Positions 1 to 4,545 of a DNA stretch of 7,092 nt are shown one piece after another; positions within the stretch are counted from its first letter, which is position 1, and every line of letters starts with the position of its first letter. The DNA is from Streptomyces speibonae. Its GTDB lineage: Bacteria; Actinomycetota; Actinomycetes; Streptomycetales; Streptomycetaceae. The stretch lies in the NCBI GenBank assembly GCA_000715605.1, contig KL568556.1:69177-76268 (forward strand), read 5' to 3'. The translations under genes and the position numbers were made by a program. Under the pieces are notes generated by a model, which was given only the letters and a program-made list of their open reading frames with translations, searched no databases and had not been told where the DNA came from.

Positions 1-261
1 GCGCCCGCCGACGCCGACGACACGGTCCTGGACGTCACCACCACCGCGGTGGCGCGCTGGGTCGACTCCCCGACCTACCCCCTGGACTTCCCCTTCGACA
101 TCCGCACCGGGGGTGAGGTCATGCGGGTGACCGCCTGCACTCAGGCCGCTCAGGACGCGTTCGCCCGCACCGTCGAAACCGGGTGGGGGACCGCCGACAG
201 CGGCCAGGCGTGGACGACGACGGGCGGCAGCGCGTCCGACTACAGCGTGACAGGGGGGTGA
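1..261 (+). CDS. Phage tail protein, C-terminal part (5' end outside window)
   Basis: The frame is open from the first base and ends at TGA 259-261, giving 86 visible residues. The last ~40 residues (AFARTVETGWGTADSGQAW, then GGSASDYSV) match, from memory, the first strands of a concanavalin/LamG-like beta-sandwich found at the end of Streptomyces phage tail proteins. In those proteins the domain normally continues with a segment like GSVNVSR...PDVDL. Here that continuation is missing and reappears, in the same frame, at about position 901 inside the next gene. The protein therefore looks cut short, or is continued by readthrough of the TGA. Tail identity is inferred from this domain and from the downstream lysis genes; its exact role (minor tail, distal tail or fibre base) cannot be seen. 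Confidence 0.75.
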   Translation, partial: APADADDTVLDVTTTAVARWVDSPTYPLDFPFDIRTGGEVMRVTACTQAAQDAFARTVETGWGTADSGQAWTTTGGSASDYSVTGG

Positions 262-265
262 CCCG
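252..265 (+). promoter_or_regulatory. Stop-restart junction: in-frame TGA with ribosome binding site and GTG start
   Basis: A run AGGGGGG (252-258) is followed at once by TGA (259-261), then CCC and GTG (265-267). The G-run is a good ribosome binding site 6 bases before the GTG, so ribosomes stopping at 261 could restart at 265. Both reading frames are the same (265 minus 1 is a multiple of three), so readthrough of the TGA would give one continuous protein. TGA followed by C is known as a comparatively leaky context. The sequence alone does not show which of the two happens. Confidence 0.6.
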
Positions 266-1485
266 TGGCGGACCTGTACGCCTCCTACACGGAGCTGGCG
301 GCAGCGGAGACGGAGGGCGTCGACTACGAGCGCCGCCAAGTGCTGGTGAACGGCGCCACCTGGTGCTCCATCGCGATCCACGGCGGCGGCATCGAGGGCG
401 GCTCCGGGGAGGCCGCCCGCGCCGTCGGCGCCGGCCTGATGGACCACTACGAGTTCGCGGGCCTGAAGAACACCGGCAACGGTGATCTGCACGTGACCAG
501 CACGAATTTCGATGAGCCGATCTGCGAGGGCATCGTCCACAACGCGCACCGCTGCCTGTCCTTCCACGGCTACACCGGCACCACCGGGGTGGCAGAGACC
601 GCGATCGGCGGCCTGGACACGGAACTGGTCGCCCGCGTCACCGCCAACCTCCGGTTCGCCGGCTTCACCGTAGTCACCGCACCGTCGGAGATCGCGGGCA
701 CCGACCCGGCCAACATCTGCAACGAGACGCTGATCGGCGCCGGTGTGCAGCTGGAGTTGTCCCGGGCGCAGCGGGCGGCGTTCTTCCCCGGCGGGGACCT
801 GTCCCGGGCGATGCGCGACTCGGGGCAGCGCACCGACGCGTTCAACGCCTACGTGGCCGCCGTCCGCGCCGCGTTCCAGGGGCGCGGCCTGGTCTCGCTG
901 GGCAGCATCAACGTCAGCCGATACTGCGTGATGCCCGCGCCGGGCCCGGACGTCGACCTGATCGCCAGCGTCTCCACAGACGTCCTCGCCACCGGTGGCG
1001 GGCACTTCCTCGCCCTCGTCGCCCGCTGGCTCGACACCAGCAACAGCTACCTCGCCCGGGTCGAGTTCGAGCCGGACCAGGACGTCATCCTCACCCTCCG
1101 CAAGCGGGTGAGCGGCAGCGAGTCGTTCCTGGTGCAGCACACCACCGACCTCACCCACGCCGCCGACACGCGTTTCTGGATCCGCTTCCAGGTGACCGGG
1201 TCCACGCTGCGCGCCAAGACCTGGCAGGACGGCACCCCCGAGCCTGGCGACTGGCAGCTGCAGACCACGGACACCGACCTCACCGCGGCCGGCTCGATCG
1301 GCATGCGGTCGATCCTGTCGTCCGCGAACACCAACGCCCTGCCGGTCGTGGCGTCGTGGGGCGACTTCGCCGAGACCAGCCACCCGCAGAAGCTCACCGT
1401 CACCCGCAGCATCAACGACGTGAGCAAAGCCCACAGCAGCGGCCAGGACCTGCGCCTGGCCCGCCCCGTGTACGTAGGAATGTAG
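265..1485 (+). CDS. Tail-associated poly-gamma-glutamate hydrolase-like protein (DUF867/PghP family) with C-terminal beta-sandwich
   Basis: The protein has 406 residues. Residues 1-205 match the DUF867/PghP family of zinc-dependent gamma-PGA hydrolases: YTELAAAETEGVDY, then IHGGGIE (His39, Glu44), LHVTSTNFDEP (71-85 region), SFHGY (His101), DPANICN (147-153) and GAGVQLELS (Glu164). His39, Glu44 and His101 are the likely zinc ligands and Glu164 the likely catalytic base, by analogy with this M14-like fold. Residues ~213-370 (from GSINVSRY through PDVDLIASVSTDVLATGG) are the rest of a LamG-like beta-sandwich whose first strands end the upstream gene. The tail (KLTVTRSINDVSKAHS) is a typical C-terminus of Streptomyces phage tail proteins. 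The likely role is depolymerising capsular or wall-associated gamma-PGA, or a related gamma-linked peptide, during adsorption. GTG 265 was chosen for its spacing to AGGGGG. The hydrolase call is strong; the substrate is inferred. Confidence 0.85.
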   Translation: MADLYASYTELAAAETEGVDYERRQVLVNGATWCSIAIHGGGIEGGSGEAARAVGAGLMDHYEFAGLKNTGNGDLHVTSTNFDEPICEGIVHNAHRCLSFHGYTGTTGVAETAIGGLDTELVARVTANLRFAGFTVVTAPSEIAGTDPANICNETLIGAGVQLELSRAQRAAFFPGGDLSRAMRDSGQRTDAFNAYVAAVRAAFQGRGLVSLGSINVSRYCVMPAPGPDVDLIASVSTDVLATGGGHFLALVARWLDTSNSYLARVEFEPDQDVILTLRKRVSGSESFLVQHTTDLTHAADTRFWIRFQVTGSTLRAKTWQDGTPEPGDWQLQTTDTDLTAAGSIGMRSILSSANTNALPVVASWGDFAETSHPQKLTVTRSINDVSKAHSSGQDLRLARPVYVGM

Positions 1486-1498
1486 GAGGTGCGCCATC
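1485..1498 (+). promoter_or_regulatory. Ribosome binding site pointing to an ATC start codon
   Basis: GGAGG (1485-1489) overlaps the end of the preceding gene, whose stop TAG ends at 1485. It stands 6 bases before ATC (1496-1498), an ideal spacing. No ATG, GTG, TTG or CTG exists in this frame between the upstream in-frame stop (1475-1477) and ATG 1517, and ATG 1517 has no good ribosome binding site of its own. Confidence 0.6.
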
Positions 1499-1912
1499 GC
1501 TACCTGGCTCGCCGGGATGCGCATCACCGCGGACCGGCTCAACGACAACACCGTGGACGACTCCACAACGTCGGGCCTGGTGCCCGCCACCGACTTCGAC
1601 ACGAACACGTTCCAGGGGTACAAGGTCAACGGCATGACGACGATCAGCGTCGTCGTGACGTACACCGGGCTGTCAAACATCACCGCCAACAGCAGCGGGA
1701 ACATCACCAACACCGCGTGCGCGACCCTGCCGGACGGCTGGCGGCCCCCGACCACCCTCATTGCCGCGTTCGACAAAGGCAGTGTGGCTACCGGCTCGCT
1801 GGCCATCGCCTCCAACGGCACTTGCACGCTGTACACCATGTCGCCGACAGCCGCGATCGCAGACGGCGACAACATCACGTTCATGGCGACCTGGGTGTCC
1901 GGCAACGAGTAA
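1496..1912 (+). CDS. Small phage tail/appendage protein, probable ATC start
   Basis: The coding frame runs to TAA 1910-1912. Starting at ATC 1496 it gives 138 residues beginning (M)ATWLAGMRITADRLNDNT. This N-terminus resembles the W-x-AG-x-xITAxxLN start common to small Streptomyces phage tail-region proteins, recalled from memory. Starting at ATG 1517 would give 131 residues and lose the first seven of the motif. The rest is rich in Thr, Asn, Ser and Ala with alternating hydrophobic residues, as in a beta-structured appendage or receptor-binding domain. No enzyme motif, signal peptide or membrane segment is visible. It sits between the tail hydrolase gene and the endolysin gene, where minor tail or fibre-tip proteins usually lie. 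The molecular role is unknown. Confidence 0.7.
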   Translation: MATWLAGMRITADRLNDNTVDDSTTSGLVPATDFDTNTFQGYKVNGMTTISVVVTYTGLSNITANSSGNITNTACATLPDGWRPPTTLIAAFDKGSVATGSLAIASNGTCTLYTMSPTAAIADGDNITFMATWVSGNE

Positions 1913-1934
1913 GCCGCCCCGCCCGCTCCGCGCC

Positions 1935-1948
1935 GCCCCGGCCGGGGC
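1935..1948 (+). other. GC-rich palindrome before the endolysin gene
   Basis: GCCCCGGCCGGGGC is a perfect palindrome in the 58-base gap between the tail appendage gene and the endolysin gene. It is followed by TCTTCT. It could form a short hairpin (5-bp stem, 4-base loop) acting as a weak terminator or RNA-processing point, but it is short and such palindromes arise easily in GC-rich DNA. Confidence 0.3.
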
Positions 1949-1970
1949 TCTTCTCGTCCCTGGAGGCCTG

Positions 1971-2825
1971 ATGGCACCACCTGCGTCCGCATCCGCGTTC
2001 CTCACCGCGCTGCTCCGCGAGGGCCTGACCGTGGTGGAGGTCGGCGACTGGCGCGACCACAACCGCAACCACAAGGGACCGTTCGGCCCGATGCACGGCG
2101 TGATGATCCACCACACCGTCACCAAGGGCAGCGCCCGCACAGTCGACATCTGCCGCCACGGCTACGCCAGCCTGCCCGGCCCGCTGTGCCACGGCGTCAT
2201 CACCAAGGACGGCCGCGTCCACCTCGTCGGCTACGGCCGCGCCAACCACGCCGGCCTCGGCGACGACGACGTCCTCCGGGCGGTCATCGCCGAGCGGTCG
2301 CTGCCCGCCGACAACGAGGCGAACACCGACGGGAACCGGCACTTCTACGGCTTCGAGTGCGAGAACCTCGGCGACGGCGAAGACCCCTGGCCGGCCGTGC
2401 AGCTGGAGGCGATCGAGCGCGCGGCCGCCGCCGTGTGCCGGCTGCACGGCTGGAACGAGCGCTCGGTCATCGGGCACAAGGAGTGGCAGCCCGGGAAGGT
2501 CGACCCGCGCGGCTTCTCGATGGCCTCGATGCGGGGCCGCGTGGCCGAACGCCTCACCCACCCGGCCGGGTGGGACCGCACCGACCAGGAAGAGGACGAC
2601 ATGGCGCTCAGTGACGCCGACATCGACAGGCTCGCCGACGCTGTCTGGCGACGCCGAATCTCCAACCAGTTCCGCGTGGACGAAAAAGGCCAGCCGCGGC
2701 AGATCGCGGCCGAAGACTTCCTCGAGTACGGGGATGCGCACTACGACACGCTCAAGGCCCAGCTGGACACGCTCACCGAGCAGGTTGCCCAGCTCACGGC
2801 CCTCGTGAAGGGAGAGCAGCCGTGA
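1971..2825 (+). CDS. Endolysin: N-acetylmuramoyl-L-alanine amidase (Amidase_2/PGRP fold)
   Basis: The protein has 284 residues. It should cleave the amide bond between muramic acid and L-alanine in host peptidoglycan at the end of the lytic cycle. The zinc amidase signature is clear: MIHHT (45-49, His47/48), CHGVITKDGRVHLVGYG (73-89), NHAG (92-95), FYGFECEN (125-132), VIGHKEW (166-172, His169) and KVDPRG (176-181, Asp178 as third ligand). After about residue 195 come an acidic linker and a C-terminal helical stretch with heptad-like leucines (AQLDTLTEQVAQLTALV), probably a coiled coil for oligomerisation or attachment; no known wall-binding repeat is seen. There is no signal peptide, which fits holin-dependent release. 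ATG 1971 follows GGAGG (1962-1966). The frame is open further upstream but that part overlaps the previous gene. The stop overlaps the holin start by 4 bases. Confidence 0.92.
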   Translation: MAPPASASAFLTALLREGLTVVEVGDWRDHNRNHKGPFGPMHGVMIHHTVTKGSARTVDICRHGYASLPGPLCHGVITKDGRVHLVGYGRANHAGLGDDDVLRAVIAERSLPADNEANTDGNRHFYGFECENLGDGEDPWPAVQLEAIERAAAAVCRLHGWNERSVIGHKEWQPGKVDPRGFSMASMRGRVAERLTHPAGWDRTDQEEDDMALSDADIDRLADAVWRRRISNQFRVDEKGQPRQIAAEDFLEYGDAHYDTLKAQLDTLTEQVAQLTALVKGEQP

Positions 2826-3007
2826 AGATCTCCGGCATGTGGAAGGCCGTCGTCTCCGCCGTGGCGGCCGGCGCCGGTTCCCTCTCCGTCGCCGTCACGG
2901 ACGACACGGTGACCGCGGCCGAAGGGTGGGCGGCCGTCCTAGCTGTCCTCGCCGCGCTCGGCTTCACCTGGGCCGTGCCCAACAAGCCCAGCGAGGAACC
3001 GAGGTGA
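2822..3007 (+). CDS. Putative holin, two membrane helices
   Basis: This 61-residue protein has a basic N-terminus (MKISGMWK), a small-residue-rich hydrophobic helix (about 9-25), a short acidic loop (TDD, 26-28), a second hydrophobic helix (about 35-52, AAVLAVLAALGFTWAV) and a charged C-terminus (NKPSEEPR). This is the layout of small class II-type holins in actinobacterial phages, which permeabilise the membrane to release the endolysin. The GTG start overlaps the endolysin stop (GTGA), and the end overlaps the next start in the same way, so the three genes are probably translationally coupled. No sequence family beyond the generic holin layout can be assigned by eye. Confidence 0.75.
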   Translation: MKISGMWKAVVSAVAAGAGSLSVAVTDDTVTAAEGWAAVLAVLAALGFTWAVPNKPSEEPR

Positions 3008-3264
3008 CGCCGCCGGACCCGGGCGTGTACATACCGCCCGCGCAGATGTACCAGGAGCTGAGGTCGCTGAGTGATGGCGTGACCCGGGTGGAGACCAAGC
3101 TCGACGGGATCGCGCAGGGCTTGTCCGAGCTGGGCAAGGACGTCGCTGACCACGAGACGCGGCTTCGCACGCTGGAGCGGGGGAAGTGGCCCCTGCCGAC
3201 GATCGCTGTCCTGGCTGGTGTGGCTGGTGCTGGGACGGGCCTCTTCTCGCTGCTGTCCCGCTGA
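3004..3264 (+). CDS. Coiled-coil, C-terminally anchored lysis-cassette protein (XhlA-like)
   Basis: This 86-residue protein has a proline-rich N-terminus, then a predicted coiled coil (about 15-60; LSDGVTRVETKLDGIAQGL followed by DHETRLRTLERG) and one C-terminal hydrophobic helix (about 64-84) ending in LLSR. The arrangement resembles the haemolysin XhlA family, which acts with a holin and an amidase in Bacillus phage PBSX lysis. The role here (holin partner or spanin-like factor) is inferred from layout and position. GTG 3004 overlaps the holin stop (GTGA), and a GAGGA-type ribosome binding site lies just upstream. It is the last gene before the terminator at 3275. Confidence 0.7.
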   Translation: MTPPDPGVYIPPAQMYQELRSLSDGVTRVETKLDGIAQGLSELGKDVADHETRLRTLERGKWPLPTIAVLAGVAGAGTGLFSLLSR

Positions 3265-3274
3265 ACCGCTTCTT

Positions 3275-3313
3275 GGCCCCCTCTCACCCTTCGGGGTGGG
3301 AGGGGGCCGTTTC
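3275..3313 (+). terminator. Terminator of the tail-lysis operon
   Basis: A 15-bp stem (3275-3289 with 3294-3308, one T-G pair) closes on a stable TTCG tetraloop (3290-3293) and is followed by GTTTCGTC. It lies 10 bases after the last lysis gene and just before the end of the convergent GntR gene, so it may stop transcription from both sides. The T-run is on the plus-strand side. Confidence 0.85.
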
Positions 3314-3314
3314 G

Positions 3315-3554
3315 TCATGCCTGGGGGCGGTCGGTGACGTAGGAGCCGAGGCCGGGCACGGTGTAGGTCAGGCCGTCCTCGCGCAGCTGCCGCAGCGCCT
3401 TCTGCGCGGTGGGCGTGCTGATGCCCAGCTCCTCGGTGAGGGCGACCACCGACGGCACCCGAGTGCCGGGCGGGTAGATGCCCGTGCGGATGCGGTCCAC
3501 GAGGATCGCGTGCGCCTGCCGCCAGCGCGGTACCTCCGAGGTGGGGTCAATCAT
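3315..3554 (-). CDS. Small GntR-family repressor (DNA-binding domain only)
   Basis: Starting at ATG 3554-3552 the protein has 79 residues, beginning MIDPTSEVPRW, a typical GntR N-terminus (compare IDPxSxxPxYxQ). The winged helix is complete: QAHAILVDRIRTGIYPPGTR (14-33), VPSVVALTEELGIS (33-46), TPTAQKALRQLREDGL (47-62) and the wing YTVPGLGSYV (64-73). There is no effector-binding domain, so it is about a third of the usual GntR length. Such minimal GntR proteins are common in Streptomyces chromosomes and mobile elements. ATG 3560 and GTG 3563 are alternative starts; none has a clear ribosome binding site. It is divergent from two small Cys-rich genes and probably represses itself and perhaps them through the palindrome at 3569-3586. 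Confidence 0.8.
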   Translation of the reverse strand: MIDPTSEVPRWRQAHAILVDRIRTGIYPPGTRVPSVVALTEELGISTPTAQKALRQLREDGLTYTVPGLGSYVTDRPQA

Positions 3555-3568
3555 GCGCATCACGCTAT

Positions 3569-3586
3569 GGAGACTGATCACTCTCC
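3569..3586. promoter_or_regulatory. Candidate operator of the small GntR repressor
   Basis: GGAGACTGATCACTCTCC is an 18-bp palindrome with one mismatched pair, centred on TGATCA. It starts 15 bp upstream of ATG 3554, just downstream of the likely -10 region. GntR proteins bind such short dyads as dimers. Binding by this repressor is an inference from position and symmetry. Confidence 0.5.
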
Positions 3587-3593
3587 GCGAGCG

Positions 3594-3619
3594 GTGCATG
3601 CGCTGTATGTAGTGCATGC
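3594..3619. repeat. Direct repeat GTGCATGC x2 between divergent genes
   Basis: GTGCATGC occurs at 3594-3601 and 3612-3619, 18 bp apart, each containing the palindrome GCATGC; a related GGATGCAA follows at 3623-3630. The repeats overlap the proposed minus-strand promoter, so they may be a second set of regulator sites. Confidence 0.4.
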
Positions 3620-3630
3620 AATGGATGCAA
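3602..3630 (-). promoter_or_regulatory. Probable promoter of the GntR gene
   Basis: On the minus strand TTGCAT (3630-3625) and TACAGC (3607-3602) are separated by 17 bp, acceptable for a housekeeping sigma factor. Transcription would start near 3595, leaving a leader that contains the palindrome at 3569-3586. Confidence 0.4.
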
Positions 3631-3656
3631 GGGGTATGGTCCCAAGCACGAGAAGA

Positions 3657-3683
3657 CCCCCGCGCCGTGGGACCGGCCGGGGG
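3657..3683. other. Hairpin in the leader of the zinc-ribbon gene
   Basis: CCCCCG-C-GCCG (3657-3667) pairs with CGGCCGGGGG (3674-3683), giving a 10-bp stem with one bulged C and a 6-base loop. It lies about 30 bases before the ATG at 3713. On the minus strand it is followed by TCTTCT, so it could block transcription leaving the region leftwards, or fold in the leader of the plus-strand mRNA. Its function is not shown. Confidence 0.35.
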
Positions 3684-3712
3684 CGTGGCCACCGCTGATG
3701 AGGAGCGACGAC

Positions 3713-3919
3713 ATGGCAGAGCCTATCCAGCCACCCGGCACCGAGGAAGGCGCCCGCACCGCCTTCGGCTACTGCCACTGGCACCAGGGCCACGCCGAGG
3801 GCATCCGGCTCATCGACGCGATCGAGCAGGGATCCGGCTCCGGCATCACGCACTTCGCGTGCGCACCCTGCCGTACCCGGTACCGCCTGATCCCGTTCGC
3901 CGACCGGCCGCAGCCGTGA
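3713..3919 (+). CDS. Small zinc-ribbon-like protein (68 aa), function unknown
   Basis: The protein begins MAEPIQPPGTEE and contains CHWH (Cys21, His24) and CAPC (Cys50, Cys53), a CxxH...CxxC layout expected to hold one zinc ion. Between them lie a likely helix (GIRLIDAIEQGSG) and a strand. I recall similar short proteins with an EQGSGPG-like segment and CAPC near GntR regulators in Streptomyces genomes and elements, but none with a known function. ATG 3713 was preferred over ATG 3698 because GAGGAG lies about 8 bases before it. Its TGA overlaps the next gene's GTG by 4 bases, so the two are translated together. It is divergent from the GntR repressor and may be controlled by it. Confidence 0.65.
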   Translation: MAEPIQPPGTEEGARTAFGYCHWHQGHAEGIRLIDAIEQGSGSGITHFACAPCRTRYRLIPFADRPQP

Positions 3920-4092
3920 ACGGCGGGCAGGACGCGGCGCTGATCGCGCTCGCCGACCACAGCGTCGCCTGCGAGGCGTGCCGGCCGAACGTGGACCGGC
4001 CGGAGGCGCCGCGACCCGAGTGCCCGGAGGCTGAGCGGCTGTACCGCGCATGGCGGCGCGCCTGCCGCGAGGAGCACCCCACTGCCACCTGA
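3916..4092 (+). CDS. Small Cys-rich protein (58 aa), function unknown
   Basis: The start is GTG 3916, overlapping the previous stop (GTGA). The product begins MNGGQDAALIALADHS and holds CEAC (Cys19, Cys22), Cys36 in PECPE and Cys50 in RRACRE. This could form a small zinc site, with the LYRAWRRACREE segment as an amphipathic helix. Similar short proteins with a CxxC...CPxxxxLYRAW pattern are common in Streptomyces phages and elements, in my recollection, and are unassigned. Its coupling to the zinc-ribbon gene suggests the two proteins work together. It is followed by the terminator at 4137. Confidence 0.6.
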   Translation: MNGGQDAALIALADHSVACEACRPNVDRPEAPRPECPEAERLYRAWRRACREEHPTAT

Positions 4093-4136
4093 CCCCGCCC
4101 GCCCCGCAGCTCCCCCGTGCTCGGGGTGGGCGGCCC

Positions 4137-4178
4137 GCGGCCCCGACCGGCAAGCCAACGCCGGCCGGGGCCGCTTTT
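4137..4178 (+). terminator. Terminator after the Cys-rich gene pair
   Basis: A 15-base arm (4137-4151) pairs with 4160-4174 with one A-C mismatch around an 8-base loop, followed directly by TTTT (4175-4178). This is a classical intrinsic terminator for the plus strand. Confidence 0.85.
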
Positions 4179-4183
4179 CATCT

Positions 4184-4293
4184 TGATCGTCGGCACCTCG
4201 GGGGAGCATCGGGCGAGCAGACGATCACCGAGCCGCCCCTGAGTGCGGATCAGCCCCCGACCTTCGGCTTGCGCCGCTGGTCAGGGGCTGATC
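4184..4293. repeat. Two inverted repeats left of the attachment-site fragment
   Basis: TGATCGTC (4184-4191) is inverted at 4220-4227 (GACGATCA), and GATCAGCCCC (4248-4257) is inverted at 4284-4293 (GGGGCTGATC), both perfect. No gene is visible from 4179 to 4297. Next to a tRNA-derived core such repeats could be arm-type sites for an integrase or excisionase. The second could also fold into a stem with a 26-base loop. Confidence 0.4.
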
Positions 4294-4297
4294 GTTG

Positions 4298-4345
4298 GGT
4301 AGGCCCTATGGGACTCGAACCCACAACCAATGGATTAAAGGTCCT
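4298..4345 (-). other. tRNA 3'-half fragment, probable att core (tRNA-Lys-like)
   Basis: Read on the minus strand the segment gives anticodon-loop bases TTTAA, TCCAT, a variable loop, a full T arm (GTGGG, TTCGAGT, CCCAT), an acceptor strand AGGGCCT and ACC. The TTT at 4339-4337 would be a lysine anticodon. The 5' half is missing: the base at position 33 is C instead of the near-invariant T, the anticodon stem has only three pairs, and no D arm or 5' acceptor strand follows up to 4400. Integrases commonly use exactly this part of a tRNA gene as core site, so this is most likely an attL/attR or attP core. The T arm is certain; the amino-acid identity and core limits are inferred. Confidence 0.75.
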
Positions 4346-4360
4346 GGCCAAAGCTTGCTG

Positions 4361-4397
4361 GGTGGTTCCGGACGGTTCTTCTGCGTCCGGAACCACC
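4361..4397. repeat. Perfect 14-bp hairpin next to the attachment fragment
   Basis: GGTGGTTCCGGACG (4361-4374) pairs perfectly with 4384-4397 around a 9-base loop; two wobble pairs and one G-C pair can extend it. No T-run follows on either strand, so it is an unlikely intrinsic terminator. It stands 16 bases from the tRNA fragment and could be an integrase or excisionase site. Confidence 0.6.
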
Positions 4398-4458
4398 TGG
4401 TCAGAGGGGGTATCGCCTTGGACTCCGTCCACGCCATGCTGGCCTCTGCCACATCATC

Positions 4459-4480
4459 CGCTCACGCATCGCTCACGCAT
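4459..4480. repeat. Tandem 11-bp repeat (CGCTCACGCAT x2)
   Basis: Two perfect adjacent copies of CGCTCACGCAT lie at 4459-4469 and 4470-4480, about 115 bases right of the tRNA fragment. I see no gene between 4346 and 4545. Adjacent direct repeats of about 10 bp at this distance from a core are typical of arm-type binding sites of tyrosine integrases. Confidence 0.5.
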
Positions 4481-4545
4481 GGTGGATCGTTGAGCAGCGG
4501 CAGCTCTGCGGATACGGAGAACCGCAACCCGGCGGCGAACTGATC

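Noticed and set aside
183..485. Plus-strand frame across the tail-gene junction
   Set aside because: Arg/Gly-rich low-complexity translation in an alternative frame of the hydrolase gene. It does not bridge the split domain.
1517..1912. ATG 1517 as start of the tail appendage gene
   Set aside because: No good ribosome binding site and loss of the family-like ATWLAG start. Kept only as the fallback if ATC 1496 is not used.
1761..1970. N-terminal extension of the endolysin upstream of ATG 1971
   Set aside because: It overlaps the previous gene, is Arg/Pro-rich, and GGAGG plus the amidase domain limits support ATG 1971.
1881..2741. Long minus-strand open frame (286 codons) opposite the endolysin
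   Set aside because: It mirrors the third-position GC pattern of the well-supported endolysin gene; its translation is Val/Ala/Gly-rich with no recognisable domain.
2794..3318. Minus-strand frame of 174 codons under the holin and coiled-coil genes
   Set aside because: Shadow of two well-placed coupled genes; low-complexity translation crossing the terminator.
3555..3692. N-terminal extension of the GntR repressor
   Set aside because: It would cover the promoter, repeats and palindrome, and the GntR family start (MIDPTS) fits 3554.
3578..4209. Overlapping minus-strand frames opposite the Cys-rich genes
   Set aside because: Arg/Pro/Gly-rich translations without domains; the plus-strand genes have ribosome binding sites, a GTGA overlap and a terminator.
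4298..4400. A complete, functional tRNA gene
   Set aside because: The D arm and 5' acceptor strand are absent, position 33 is C, and the anticodon stem is broken, so only a 3' half is present.
4295..4543. Plus-strand frame beginning MGRPYGTRTHNQ over the attachment region
   Set aside because: GTRTHNQ is the familiar spurious translation of antisense tRNA sequence; the frame crosses the hairpin and tandem repeat and has no domain.
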